Positions 18,278-27,476 of a DNA stretch of 64,000 bases are shown piece by piece. Location: contig NZ_JADPQF010000001.1 of assembly GCF_015687155.1 (NCBI RefSeq), forward strand, positions 62,001 to 126,000, written 5' to 3'. The position numbers were made by a program, and so were the translations under genes. The first letter of the stretch is position 1; the number at the start of each line of letters is the position of its first letter. Under the pieces are notes generated by a model. That model made no database searches and had not been told where the DNA came from. It saw nothing but the letters and a program-made list of their open reading frames with translations. The DNA comes from Aliikangiella sp. G2MR2-5. GTDB taxonomy: Bacteria; Pseudomonadota; Gammaproteobacteria; Enterobacterales; Kangiellaceae.

Positions 18278-19376
18278 ATGATCGAAGTAACATCCATAAA
18301 AGAGCAGATTAAAGACCTTCTGGCGCGCAAAGAGACGCTTAGGGGGTATCTTTGACTATGATGTCAAAAAAGAGCGCCTGGTAGAGGTAGAGAGAGAATT
18401 AGAGCTGCCTGACGTGTGGAATGAGCCTGAGCGAGCGCAAGCCCTGGGCAAGGAGCGTTCGAGTCTCGAAATTGTCGTTAAAACCATTGAAAACCTTGAC
18501 GCAGGGCTGGACGATGCAGACGATCTTCTGGAAATGGCGGTCGAAGAAAATGATCAGGATACGGTCGATGCTTTGCTCGGCGATCTCGATACCATGGATC
18601 AGGAACTGGCCAAGCTGGAGTTCCGCCGGATGTTTAGTGGCGAAATGGATACCCAGAACGCCTATATCGATATTCAGGCGGGTTCTGGAGGTACCGAAGC
18701 GCAAGATTGGGCTGATATGTTACTGCGCATGTACTTGCGTTGGTGTGAAAGCAAAGGCTTTGATGCTGAATTGATCGAAAAGTCCGATGGAGAAGTCGCG
18801 GGTATCAAGAGCGCGACGATTTACGTCAAGGGTGAATATGCATTCGGCTGGACACGCACCGAAACCGGAGTTCATCGACTGGTTCGAAAATCTCCGTTTG
18901 ACTCGGGCAACCGTCGCCACACTTCATTTGCCAGCGTTTTCTGTTATCCGGAAGTGAAAGACGATATCGAAATCGAAGTAAACCCGGCGGATTTACGAAT
19001 TGATACTTATCGTGCCAGTGGGGCCGGTGGGCAGCACGTTAATAAAACCGATTCGGCGGTTCGTATTACCCATATACCAACGAATACTGTGGTACAGTGC
19101 CAAAATGATCGTTCGCAGCACAAGAACAAAGATCAGGCGATGAAACTTTTGAAAGCAAAGCTCTATGAGCTGGAAATCCAAAAGCAAAATGCGGAAAAGC
19201 AACAGATGGAAGATTCCAAATCGGATATTGGATGGGGCAGCCAGATTCGCTCCTATGTACTCGATCAGTCTCGAATAAAAGATTTGAGGACCAGCTATGA
19301 GTCGACCAATACTCAGGCTGTGCTTGACGGCGATCTGGACGGGTTTATTGAAGAAAGTTTGAAGGCCGGGTTGTAA
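18278..19376 (+). CDS. prfB: Peptide chain release factor 2, expressed by programmed +1 frameshift
   Basis: RF2 releases completed peptides at UGA and UAA codons. The coding region is split: 25 codons from ATG 18278 run to CTT followed by in-frame TGA (18353-18355). The rest continues in the +1 frame from GAC at 18354 and gives 365 residues in all, the same as E. coli RF2. The UGA-recognition tripeptide S-P-F (VRKSPFDSG) and the peptidyl-release motif GGQ ([10 protein letters not shown]) are intact. Low RF2 slows termination at the TGA and lets the ribosome shift, so RF2 controls its own level. lysS follows 83 bases later, as in E. coli. Confidence 0.97.
18341..18356 (+). other. prfB programmed +1 frameshift site
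   Basis: AGGGGGTATCTTTGAC contains the internal Shine-Dalgarno-like AGGGGG, the slippery CTT and the TGA followed by C. This is identical in layout and sequence to the classic E. coli site. Translation must shift +1 here to make full RF2. Confidence 0.95.
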
Positions 19377-19459
19377 AGCCTGGTTTCGAGCAACGGGCTA
19401 AGAGCAATAATTTTTTAGAACCAATTTATTAATTTTAAAACTGAAGCAAAGAAAAAATC

Positions 19460-21022
19460 ATGAGCAATCAAGAAAATCAACCACAAGTGAATGAAGCGGC
19501 AACTGAAGATAACAAGTTAATTGCTGAGCGTCGTTCGAAACTTGAAAATATCCGAGAAAACTGTCCGGCCAATGCTCACCCGAACCATTTTAAACCGGAG
19601 CAATACGCTGATGATTTGCAAAAGGAATTTGGTGATAAGGATAAAGAAACCATCGCAGAGCTGAACAAAGTTGTCAGTATCGCCGGTCGTGTCATGGCTA
19701 AACGTGGTCCTTTCTTTGTGGTGCAGGATATGAGCGGTCGCATTCAGGCATACGCCAGTAAAGATACGCAAAAAGACATGAAAGAACGCTGGGGCGGTCT
19801 CGATATTGGCGACATCATCGGTGTTAAAGGTCAGCTTAAACTTTCGGGTAAGGGTGATCTGTTTGTCAGCATGGACGAGTATGCCTTACTCACCAAGTCG
19901 CTTCGTCCGCTGCCCGAAAAATTCCACGGTCTTGCTGATCAGGAAATGAAGTATCGCCAGCGTTATGTTGATTTAATCATCAACGAAGATACCCGCAAAA
20001 ACTTCCTGATGCGTAGCAAAGTGGTCGAAGGTATCCGCCGTTTTCTGGTTGAGCGAAATTTTATGGAAGTGGAGACGCCGATGCTTCAGGTGATTCCAGG
20101 TGGTGCGGTTGCTCGTCCGTTTGTGACTCATCACAACGCGATGGATATTGATATGTTCCTAAGAATCGCGCCTGAGCTTTACCTGAAACGCTTGGTAGTC
20201 GGTGGATTTGATCGCGTATTTGAAATTAACCGTAACTTCCGTAACGAAGGATTATCAACTCGTCACAATCCGGAATTTACCATGTTAGAGTTTTATCAGG
20301 CGTACGCAGATTATAACGATTTGATGGATCTGACCGAAGAAATGTTGCGTACAGTAGCGCAGGATGTGTTGGGGACGACTACCGTTATCAATACTGTAAA
20401 AGATGCTGAAGGCAATGTGACCGAAGAAATTACCTATGATTTCGGTAGCAAGTTTGAGCGCTTGTCCATGGTTGATGCAATCCTTAAATATAATCCTGAA
20501 TTCGACGAGTCTGTATTCCGTAATCCGGAAGAAAATTTCGAAAAAATTCGTGAATACGCCAAGCAGCTTCATGTCAAAGAGCCTGACGTTGAAGGCGTTT
20601 GGGGACCCGGTAAATACATTTGTGAAATCTTTGAAGAAACAGCAGAGCACAAACTGATTCAGCCGACATTTATCACTGAATACCCATGGGAAGTTTCGCC
20701 TTTGGCGCGTCGTAATGACCACAATCCTTTCATTACCGATCGTTTCGAGTTCTTCGTTGGCGGACGTGAAATCGCCAATGGTTTCTCGGAGCTTAATGAT
20801 GCTGAAGATCAGGCGGCACGTTTCCGTAAGCAGGTTGAAGAGAAAGATGCCGGTGATGATGAAGCGATGCATTACGACGCTGATTACATAAACGCCCTTG
20901 AGTATGGTTTACCACCAACTGCCGGTGAAGGGATTGGTATTGATCGCCTGGTTATGCTCTTCACTGATTCACCTACTATTAAAGATGTTATCCTGTTCCC
21001 GCATATGAAACCTCAGGGATAA
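19460..21022 (+). CDS. lysS: Lysyl-tRNA synthetase, class II
   Basis: This enzyme charges tRNA-Lys with lysine. Its 520 residues comprise an N-terminal OB-fold anticodon-binding domain (about 75-165, [21 protein letters not shown]) and a class II catalytic core. Motif 2 is [18 protein letters not shown] and motif 3 is [13 protein letters not shown]. An insertion around residues 305-345 ([15 protein letters not shown]) is within the family's usual variation. It lies downstream of prfB, a pairing conserved across gammaproteobacteria, and ends at a strong terminator. Confidence 0.97.
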   Translation: MSNQENQPQVNEAATEDNKLIAERRSKLENIRENCPANAHPNHFKPEQYADDLQKEFGDKDKETIAELNKVVSIAGRVMAKRGPFFVVQDMSGRIQAYASKDTQKDMKERWGGLDIGDIIGVKGQLKLSGKGDLFVSMDEYALLTKSLRPLPEKFHGLADQEMKYRQRYVDLIINEDTRKNFLMRSKVVEGIRRFLVERNFMEVETPMLQVIPGGAVARPFVTHHNAMDIDMFLRIAPELYLKRLVVGGFDRVFEINRNFRNEGLSTRHNPEFTMLEFYQAYADYNDLMDLTEEMLRTVAQDVLGTTTVINTVKDAEGNVTEEITYDFGSKFERLSMVDAILKYNPEFDESVFRNPEENFEKIREYAKQLHVKEPDVEGVWGPGKYICEIFEETAEHKLIQPTFITEYPWEVSPLARRNDHNPFITDRFEFFVGGREIANGFSELNDAEDQAARFRKQVEEKDAGDDEAMHYDADYINALEYGLPPTAGEGIGIDRLVMLFTDSPTIKDVILFPHMKPQG

Positions 21023-21046
21023 GATAATCGCAGATTAAGTTTTAAG

Positions 21047-21076
21047 AAAATGCGCATCCATTGATGCGCATTTTTT
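21047..21076 (+). terminator. Intrinsic terminator after lysS
   Basis: AAAATGCGCATC (21047-21058) pairs with GATGCGCATTTT (21063-21074) around CATT, ending in six T. Confidence 0.9.
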
Positions 21077-21128
21077 ATGTTCAGGATGAACCTGCAAAAA
21101 AATACCAAATAAAAACAATGAGAGCTCC

Positions 21129-21638
21129 ATGAAAATTATTTTCAGTCACGGTAAAGAGAGCGGCCCTAAGGCAACTAAAATCACAGCCATGCAAACCGTT
21201 GCATCTGAGCTTAACATTGAAACGGAAAGTCTGGATTATCGAGGGCTCGAAACTGTAGAGACGCGAGTTGAAAAGTTACTCGAATACATTGAACAAGAAT
21301 GTCGGGATGAAAAAATCGTTCTTGTCGGTTCCAGTATGGGAGCTTATGTGAGTCTTGTCGCCAGCCAAAAGTTGAAAAATGTTATTGGACTGTTTTTATT
21401 GGCACCTGCGGTACATTTTCCCGGATACGAAGTAGAGGGGATGAGCTTTGAGAATTTACCGACGTCCATTATTCACGGTTGGAATGATGAAATTATTCCG
21501 GTAGAAAAAGCCATTCAGTTTGCGCAGGAGTATCAACTGGCCATTCAGCTGGTGGCGGATGACCACAGGTTGTCAGAGTCAATACCTTTGATTAATGAGC
21601 AGTTTAGGTCGTTTTTGAATAGTCTGAAAACTCTCTGA
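21129..21638 (+). CDS. Small alpha/beta hydrolase, UPF0227/YqiA-like
   Basis: The 169-residue alpha/beta hydrolase resembles the short YqiA/UPF0227 esterase group. A likely catalytic triad is S69 (nucleophile elbow GSSMGAY), D120 (HGWNDEIIP) and H146 (DDHRLSE). The N-terminus IIFSHGKESGP carries an oxyanion-loop HG. No signal peptide is visible, so it should act in the cytoplasm, probably on short acyl esters. The substrate is unknown. It lies about 100 bases after lysS with its own weak ribosome site (GAGAGC). Confidence 0.75.
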   Translation: MKIIFSHGKESGPKATKITAMQTVASELNIETESLDYRGLETVETRVEKLLEYIEQECRDEKIVLVGSSMGAYVSLVASQKLKNVIGLFLLAPAVHFPGYEVEGMSFENLPTSIIHGWNDEIIPVEKAIQFAQEYQLAIQLVADDHRLSESIPLINEQFRSFLNSLKTL

Positions 21639-21688
21639 AATTGACCATAATTTGAGAAACATGCTAAATTTTTTAAGATTAATTCTAA

Positions 21689-22153
21689 ATGGATAGAAAG
21701 ATATCTGCGAACACGCCGTTAGAAGAATATCATGGAGTGCCGAAAGGATGGAGCAAAGATGAGTTAGTTAAAACTCACCTTGCTTTGGGCGGAGAGTTTG
21801 ATATAAGTCCTGGAGAAATCTCTGAACCGGGGGCTCCTTCTTGGTTACCAGACCGCTATAACTGGCTACAATATCGAGCAACTTTGTATAAAATTGCTGA
21901 AGGCGTTAAATCTTGCGATAAAGCATGTCTTGAGCTGGCGGTAAGATACATTGAATTAAATTATTTTGGTTCCTACTCAGGCTTTATACGAGAGCGTCTA
22001 GCGAGAAATCTAAAAAACAAACCATTAAATCGACTGCAAGTGGAGCGTTTATGTCGTCACTTTCAAAATCAGATTGAAAATAAACAATGCTTCCAGGAAT
22101 TCAGAGAATATCTAAAGTTGTGGAAACTTATTAAAAAGCAGCTGAGTGATTAG
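21689..22153 (+). CDS. Hypothetical protein
   Basis: This 154-residue soluble protein is not a family I recognise. It has a proline- and glycine-rich N-terminal third (FDISPGEISEPGAPSWLP) and a helical, basic C-terminal half with four cysteines (two in KSCDKACLEL, then RLCRHF and KQCFQEF). It has no signal peptide or membrane segment. It starts 50 bases after the hydrolase gene without an evident Shine-Dalgarno sequence and may be read with it. Confidence 0.55.
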   Translation: MDRKISANTPLEEYHGVPKGWSKDELVKTHLALGGEFDISPGEISEPGAPSWLPDRYNWLQYRATLYKIAEGVKSCDKACLELAVRYIELNYFGSYSGFIRERLARNLKNKPLNRLQVERLCRHFQNQIENKQCFQEFREYLKLWKLIKKQLSD

Positions 22154-22195
22154 AAATTAGTCAACTCCAGCAAAGCCATAATTAAAACTTTACAT

Positions 22196-22975
22196 TCAAG
22201 GACAAGGAGGATTATTTGCAATCACTTCGCTTGCAATATTTCTAAAAATTGACTGTTCTTCAGCGCTTGCACCTACACCATCTAAATCTGGTAAATTACG
22301 AGCTTCTTTCCCGGTAATGACCTCATAAAAAACGTACGCTGTCAAAAGAGCGCCTTTGGGATTTGAATGATTACCATCACTGTCATGTAGAGATATATCG
22401 GGATGCCGAGCAATGACTTCATTCCAGACCAGACCTACCGGTGCTACACAGGCAGGTTCTGTTGCAGAAATACTTAAGTGGAGCTGGTGGATTCTCATGC
22501 CTTCCTCTGTATCTCCCTTACGTGGCCACTCTGGAAACAGAATCGGGATAGCCCCCCTCATTTTGATCTGTCTGATCCACATTTCCGCAGCATCGGTAGG
22601 ATAAGAATAGAGACCGGATGTAGAGTATTTTTGTGCCTGCAAAATAATATGTGTCCAGTTTCTCGCTTCGATACTTTCCTGAGTGACTCCGTCTCCAACG
22701 CGTTCATCTAAAAATTTCCAACCAGGAGCATTAAAGCTAAGTGCTGACTTATCTTTTTCTCCAGTCTCAATTAATTTCACAACTAGTCCCGGCAGGTTAT
22801 TTACCTCGCTATGACTGTTGCCTATAAACAAGAGCTCAAAATCTGCTGGAGGAGCTGAAGCCATGTCATATCCTGAATCACTTCCAGAATCATCTATATT
22901 ACAACCACTAAAAAAAAGAATAAGAAAAAGAAAAGAAACTAGTTTATGGCTTTTAGGTAAAAGCGAGCGAAGCAT
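22196..22975 (-). CDS. SGNH-hydrolase-like lipoprotein
   Basis: The 259-residue exported lipoprotein has a signal peptide with lipobox F-S-G-C25, followed by a serine- and aspartate-rich linker. The mature domain starts with FELLFIGNSHSEVNNLP (S54 the likely nucleophile), the GNSHS variant of the SGNH/GDSL block I. It ends with DGNHSNPKGALLTAYVFY, which supplies the block V Asp-x-x-His. It is probably an esterase or deacylase facing the periplasm or cell surface, but the substrate is unknown. AAGGAG lies eight bases before the ATG. It runs in the same direction as the large regulator gene on its right, about 100 bases away. Confidence 0.68.
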   Translation of the reverse strand: MLRSLLPKSHKLVSFLFLILFFSGCNIDDSGSDSGYDMASAPPADFELLFIGNSHSEVNNLPGLVVKLIETGEKDKSALSFNAPGWKFLDERVGDGVTQESIEARNWTHIILQAQKYSTSGLYSYPTDAAEMWIRQIKMRGAIPILFPEWPRKGDTEEGMRIHQLHLSISATEPACVAPVGLVWNEVIARHPDISLHDSDGNHSNPKGALLTAYVFYEVITGKEARNLPDLDGVGASAEEQSIFRNIASEVIANNPPCP

Positions 22976-23077
22976 TACACCACTCCTTCTGTTACGGGAG
23001 TGGCTATTACAACGTTTTTTCTCTCTGAATAAATTTCAAATAGATGATGAAAAAGTGATTTTTTCTAATTCAAGTAC

Positions 23078-25279
23078 TTAATGAAGAGGTACACTTTGAT
23101 AAATGTCTGCAATTTCCGAATCAACTTGGCTATAAATGACTCTTTTGCTGGATTCAGATATAGTGAAGTCATTAGTTTGGGTACCTGTTTTTTCGAGAAC
23201 AAGTTTCGACTGTCCTGTTTCAAAGTCGTAGAAATAAATACCCGGTACTTGTGTATTAATTCTGATGTAGTAAGCTCCCCTGGATGTCAGCTGCCAATGC
23301 AGCCAGTTTATTTTGTTGAACTCGGAGAGTATTAGTGACTCTTCTCCACCGCTGGCAGGGATTCTCCATAATCCGTCCTGATGAAATTTTGTAAAATAAA
23401 TCCAGCGCCCGTCATATGAAGCCCGAGGGCCATAGCCTCCCTTTTCTGTTAGTTGTTGAAACGAATAACCGCCTTTTTGAGCTAGACTGACCTTCCAGAG
23501 CTGCCAGTCACCACTCCTTTTACTGGAAACAATTAAATCGCTATTATCTGCCATAAAAGTATAATTGTAGGCGTCAAAGTTTTCGTCGACTACTGTCGTT
23601 AGCTCCCTGCTTTCCAGTGACAGTCGGTAAAGCTTTTTATTGTGTCGAAAGAGTAGTTGAGAATCATCATGTGACCAGCGTAGTGGAGAAAAATCGACTC
23701 CTTCATCAAAAAACGTTAACTGTTTTTCTTGTTCTTCTTCATCATGTAGCCATACTTGAGATTTACCACTACGATTTGAAAAAAATACGATTTGCTTCTT
23801 ATTATGTGCTGCGCGAGGTGATAAGTCCTGCCGCGAAGACTTGATCAGTGCTTTTCGCTCAATAGGTGACGGGGGTTTACTGGACTGAAACGAACCCAAT
23901 GTTGCGAACCATATATTCTGCTCACGTATTAATTCGACTGCCGATAGTCGGTTTTGAGTCGGTGAATAAGTTGGTTGAGTTAACCGTGGATCAAAAGCAA
24001 ATGTTTCCTTCGCAACTCCATCAATACTAACCTGTTCTACTTTGCCCTGACTGAAGAGTAATAACTCAGATGAGTTTTTCCATAAAACTCTGACCAGGCG
24101 TTGATCAATTTGATACTGGTACATAGGTTCTGATGTTTTTTCATTGATAATCAACACTTCTGTCGCTGTTTCGTCAAGATAGTTGAGAACAGCCAGGTAC
24201 TTGCCATTCGGCGACGCTTCAACCCAGAAATGGCCAAGTTCACTTTGTGGTGGAAGAGTCACCTGTTGCTTTTGTCCTGTATCAGGATGATATTTATAGA
24301 TGGTATAAGGCTCGTTAAGAGAAGGTCTATCCGAAAAAACAAAGGCATTTTGATTCGCAAGCCAACTAATTTTAGGCAAACTGCGGGTACCGCAATTTAG
24401 TAAGTGTCGAATCTCATCGCTATTTCCACTTTCCTGAACTCCTGGGACGGTTTTCAGCCAGATGCTACAGCTGCGTTCGTTTAAATTATCCCATCGCACA
24501 AAAGCAATCTTATCGTTTCCGAAAGAAATACTGGCGTTTATGTTCAAGGCGGCAGAACTAACCAGGGTCTGTTCGCTCTGAGTTTCAAGGTTTTTCAAAA
24601 CAATATGCCAGTTCGATGAACTCTCTGGTTGCCGGCTATAAACGAGATAATGGCCATCGAATGAATAGGCTGGATAAGCCTCCAGGCCAGGAGCGCTAGT
24701 CAGTGGAGAAAACGACAGATGATGCGTTTCTGAGTTCTTTGATCTTGGGGGAGTTTCATCATTTGAAGATAAAATGTTGAGTAATGATGAGTCAAAAAGC
24801 AGCGTTGATAACATTAGGGCTAGAATAATACTGATGCCGCCTATATAAACGCCAATCCTTCTGGAAAAAGCTCTCGTAGAAATCGGAGTTTGCTCATTTC
24901 TGATTACACTGTGAGCTGTTCTGATATTCGATAAGTCTTGCCTGATCTCTTTACGGGATACGGGTTGAACTTCACTGATTAACCGATAACCTTTTTTAGG
25001 GATGGTTTGAATGATTTTCGGAGACTGAGCAGAGTCGCCTAGTATCTTTCGAAGCTGGGTAATGGTGCGGTTTATTGCATTGTCGCTGACAACTGCTCCG
25101 CGCCAGACTTTGTCTACCAGAATCTGCCTGGTCACCAGCTGTTGCTGATGCTCCACCAAAAAAACAAGCACTTCCATTAGCCTGGGCTCGATACGATAAA
25201 CTTCTTCACCTCGTTCTACTGTGAGAAGTTCGGTATTAATTCGGCAGTCGGCTAGTTGAAATTCAGCACCAGATGACAA
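23078..25279 (-). CDS. Membrane-anchored winged-helix regulator with TolB-like beta-propeller sensor
   Basis: This 733-residue CadC/ToxR-like one-component regulator has an OmpR-type winged-helix DNA-binding domain (about residues 5-103; EPRLMEVLVFLVEHQQQLVT, IIQTIPKKGYRLI). A linker and a single membrane span (about 142-162) follow. A large periplasmic part has repeated PD40/TolB-like blades (for example YPAYSFDGHYLVYSRQP, LRWSHDDSQLLFRHNKKL, YGPRASYDGRWIYFTK). The propeller probably senses an envelope ligand and controls transcription across the membrane. The start is TTG at 25279 with GGGAG eight bases upstream. It is divergent from a metallo-beta-lactamase-fold gene, its nearest likely target. 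Confidence 0.82.
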   Translation of the reverse strand: MSSGAEFQLADCRINTELLTVERGEEVYRIEPRLMEVLVFLVEHQQQLVTRQILVDKVWRGAVVSDNAINRTITQLRKILGDSAQSPKIIQTIPKKGYRLISEVQPVSRKEIRQDLSNIRTAHSVIRNEQTPISTRAFSRRIGVYIGGISIILALMLSTLLFDSSLLNILSSNDETPPRSKNSETHHLSFSPLTSAPGLEAYPAYSFDGHYLVYSRQPESSSNWHIVLKNLETQSEQTLVSSAALNINASISFGNDKIAFVRWDNLNERSCSIWLKTVPGVQESGNSDEIRHLLNCGTRSLPKISWLANQNAFVFSDRPSLNEPYTIYKYHPDTGQKQQVTLPPQSELGHFWVEASPNGKYLAVLNYLDETATEVLIINEKTSEPMYQYQIDQRLVRVLWKNSSELLLFSQGKVEQVSIDGVAKETFAFDPRLTQPTYSPTQNRLSAVELIREQNIWFATLGSFQSSKPPSPIERKALIKSSRQDLSPRAAHNKKQIVFFSNRSGKSQVWLHDEEEQEKQLTFFDEGVDFSPLRWSHDDSQLLFRHNKKLYRLSLESRELTTVVDENFDAYNYTFMADNSDLIVSSKRSGDWQLWKVSLAQKGGYSFQQLTEKGGYGPRASYDGRWIYFTKFHQDGLWRIPASGGEESLILSEFNKINWLHWQLTSRGAYYIRINTQVPGIYFYDFETGQSKLVLEKTGTQTNDFTISESSKRVIYSQVDSEIADIYQSVPLH

Positions 25280-25474
25280 TTCTAAAACTCCCTGATTTCA
25301 AGTCTAACTTATTGATTTGGTTAATAATCACTTTTTCATCATCGATAAATAATCGGGCAGATATCGCCTAACATTGAGTATATCGTTAAGCTAGTGACAA
25401 AATCGATTGTTGACGACACTATAAGTGAGAAATCAGCTAATAATCAAACGAATTGGGAATGGGTATTAGGAACA

Positions 25475-26587
25475 ATGATAATAAACAGTGATAAATTTCT
25501 TGCGTATGTTTCTGGAAAAATGTGTAAGGGGCTAACGCAAAAACTATTGATACTATTTGGGACTAGTTGTTGGCTATTACTTTCGTCATCAGTTTTCGCG
25601 TTAGAGGAAAAATCATCTGCTCTAAAGCAAGTTAATGCTCAAGTTTATGTCGCATTTCAAAAAACAGCGCTACGTTTTAACGATAGTAATGTGATTATTA
25701 TTGAGGGTGACGACTCGCTGGTTATTGTTGATGCGAACGACAATCTTGAAAATGCTCGCATGCTAGTGGAGGAAGTCAAAGCCCTGAGCGAGAGGCTTGG
25801 CAGTAAACCGATAGAGTATGTGATTAATACTCACTGGCACAGCGACCATACCTTGGCAAACGCGATTTACAAACAGTCATTTCCCCAGATTCGTGCTTTT
25901 GTTGGACATCAGAACCTCCCTGAACTTATCGAAAACAAAACTATTCCGCAGCTAGAAGAAAAAATTAAAAGATACATTGTCGCGATAGAAAAAGCGGAGA
26001 AAGAGCTTGCCGCGGGAACTGAAGACAAGGAGCTGGCACAAAAGATTAAAAACGCCAAACAGCTCGTCGCCGAGTTCAAGCAACTGGATATCCCCAAACC
26101 AACGATTACCTTTGAACATTCCATGCTACTTGATTTCAAAGGGCCTAAGATAGAACTACTCAATTTTGGACGTGCACATACCGAAGGCGATACTATTGTC
26201 TATTTGCCTGAGCAAAAGCTATTACTCTCCGGTGACTTGTTCGATCAGTTGCCTTACGCGGGACATGGATACCCTTCAGAGTGGCTACATACACTCAAGT
26301 CAATCGAAAAGCTCGATTTTGATAGCGTTGTTCCCGGACATGGCGCTCTGCAAAAAGGTAAAGTCCGACTAAATGCCATAATCAGTCTACTTGAAGATGC
26401 GCTCGACCAGGCCAAGTCTGCGCTCAATGATAAAGTGCCCCAAGAAGACTTTATAAAGAGTATCGATTTGCAAGTTTATAAAGAGCGCCTGGGACCGCTG
26501 GATGCGACAGGGGAGAGGGCTTTTGGACATTTTATTCCAGGTTTTTTTGAGAGGGCTTATCAGGAGGTTAATGGGGAAATTAAGTAG
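25475..26587 (+). CDS. Exported metallo-beta-lactamase-fold hydrolase
   Basis: This is an MBL-fold protein with the zinc signature T-H-W-H-S-D-H-T and further metal ligands in NFGRAHTEGDT, LLLSGDLFD and SVVPGHG. A signal peptide precedes it (LLILFGTSCWLLLSSSVFA, cleavage before LEEKS). A helical insertion rich in charged residues (about 60 residues, EEKIKRYIVAIEKAEKELAAG) lies between the zinc motifs. The start is uncertain: ATG 25475, ATG 25520 (just before the signal peptide) and GTG 25394 are all open. It resembles the quinoprotein-relay or subclass B3-like hydrolases more than true beta-lactamases; the substrate is unknown. It is divergent from the propeller-sensor regulator. Confidence 0.75.
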   Translation: MIINSDKFLAYVSGKMCKGLTQKLLILFGTSCWLLLSSSVFALEEKSSALKQVNAQVYVAFQKTALRFNDSNVIIIEGDDSLVIVDANDNLENARMLVEEVKALSERLGSKPIEYVINTHWHSDHTLANAIYKQSFPQIRAFVGHQNLPELIENKTIPQLEEKIKRYIVAIEKAEKELAAGTEDKELAQKIKNAKQLVAEFKQLDIPKPTITFEHSMLLDFKGPKIELLNFGRAHTEGDTIVYLPEQKLLLSGDLFDQLPYAGHGYPSEWLHTLKSIEKLDFDSVVPGHGALQKGKVRLNAIISLLEDALDQAKSALNDKVPQEDFIKSIDLQVYKERLGPLDATGERAFGHFIPGFFERAYQEVNGEIK

Positions 26588-26621
26588 TTGGAAATCTTTT
26601 TCAGGGAAGACAGGAAATTAT

Positions 26622-27321
26622 CTAAAGGGGACTTCCGCTTTTTTAAAAGCTTAGCAAAATTATTAGTTCAAGAGCATTTCGCAGCGCTGCGCTTTCCTGC
26701 GAGTTTCTTTTGGCCAATGCCCCAAAAGAAACCAAAAGGTCATTACGCTGAGTTAACTATTCCCTACTGACTTTCAATTTAATCAAAGCCTTTGGCAACA
26801 CCCAACTTGAAGCCGATTCTTCAGGCAGGGTAAAAACTCGCTACGCTCAAACATTCACCCTGCTTGTCTGAAGAATCATCCATTCCACGAGTCCGTTAAG
26901 ACAGCTAAGTAAAGCAATAGAATCCCTTTAATAGCTTCAACCAGAACAGGTCGAAATAAGTTAAAGGTTTGGATGGATTTTACAGCTTGAATTTAACTCA
27001 ATTCGTAATTCCGGTGCTAAAGCAACCATGCCCAGCTTTTTGGCTGCAATTATACCGAGAGGGCGATAGCAATTGTCAGTCTTATCTATACAAAAGATTT
27101 GGGTGATACAAACGCGCTCATGTAAGAGTGCCAGCGCAGCGATAAGGGCTTTTTTGCCTAGACTTACAAGGATGTAAGGAATGCAGATTTTGCAGGAGCA
27201 AAAATCTGTCTTTGTGCAGCTCTTGGCAAAAGTGGGTCGCACGCAAGCACCGCGGTGCGAAATTCCTTTAAATAAAAACTTTTGCCAAGCTTTTACAAAA
27301 AAAGCGCAAGGTCCCCTTTAG
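26622..27321. repeat. 700-bp element with about 40-bp terminal inverted repeats
   Basis: The left end (26622-26659, starting CTAAAGGGGAC) and the right end (27280-27321, ending GTCCCCTTTAG) are imperfect inverted repeats. They share CTAAAGGGGAC, then GCTTTTTT and AAAAGCTT-GCAAAA with small gaps. Internal palindromes occur at 26704-26731 (TTTCTTTTGG and its complement), 26815-26877 (arms of 17-21 bases with a 4-base bulge), 27184-27208, 27222-27289 (12-base perfect arms) and 27247-27258 (GCACCGCGGTGC). It contains no transposase; frames of 60 and 93 codons inside it look like by-products. No clear target duplication is visible. It looks like a non-autonomous mobile repeat or MITE-like unit. 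Confidence 0.6.
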
Positions 27322-27410
27322 TGAGATACCCGCTTTTATCTCTAAGAAAACTTACTAATAAGCACTAATTATCAAAGCACCCTCCATAACCAACCGCTAT
27401 AGCCGGATCC

Positions 27411-27439
27411 TTCACAAGTAACATTCAGACTGATATATT
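27411..27439 (+). promoter_or_regulatory. Sigma70-type promoter of metA
   Basis: TTCACA (27411-27416) and TATATT (27434-27439) match consensus in five of six positions each, at the ideal 17-base spacing. The expected start near 27446 lies just before the MetJ-like boxes. Confidence 0.6.
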
Positions 27440-27448
27440 TGGCCTTTT

Positions 27449-27464
27449 AGATGGCTAGACGTTT
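27449..27464 (+). promoter_or_regulatory. Two tandem MetJ-like boxes
   Basis: AGATGGCT and AGACGTTT are adjacent 8-mers matching the met box AGACGTCT in about 6 and 7 of 8 positions. They lie just downstream of the predicted transcription start and 12 bases before the metA start, a position suited to repression by MetJ with S-adenosylmethionine. Whether the genome encodes MetJ is not visible here. Confidence 0.5.
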
Positions 27465-27476
27465 GAGAGGTAGGCC

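Noticed and set aside
20285-20872. A 195-codon open frame antisense to lysS
   Set aside because: It lies wholly within a well-conserved essential gene, has no ribosome site and no recognisable product; a shadow of lysS.
26588-26770. A 60-codon frame at the left end of the inverted-repeat element
   Set aside because: It runs directly from the preceding stop through the terminal repeat and an internal palindrome; composition follows the repeat, not a protein.
26961-27242. A 93-codon minus-strand frame inside the inverted-repeat element, rich in cysteine
   Set aside because: It spans internal palindromes, has no ribosome site and no recognisable domain. It may be conserved only because the repeat itself is.
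26622-27321. Interpretation of the repeat region as a CRISPR array
   Set aside because: The repeats are inverted and unequal, with no regular spacer and direct-repeat pattern.
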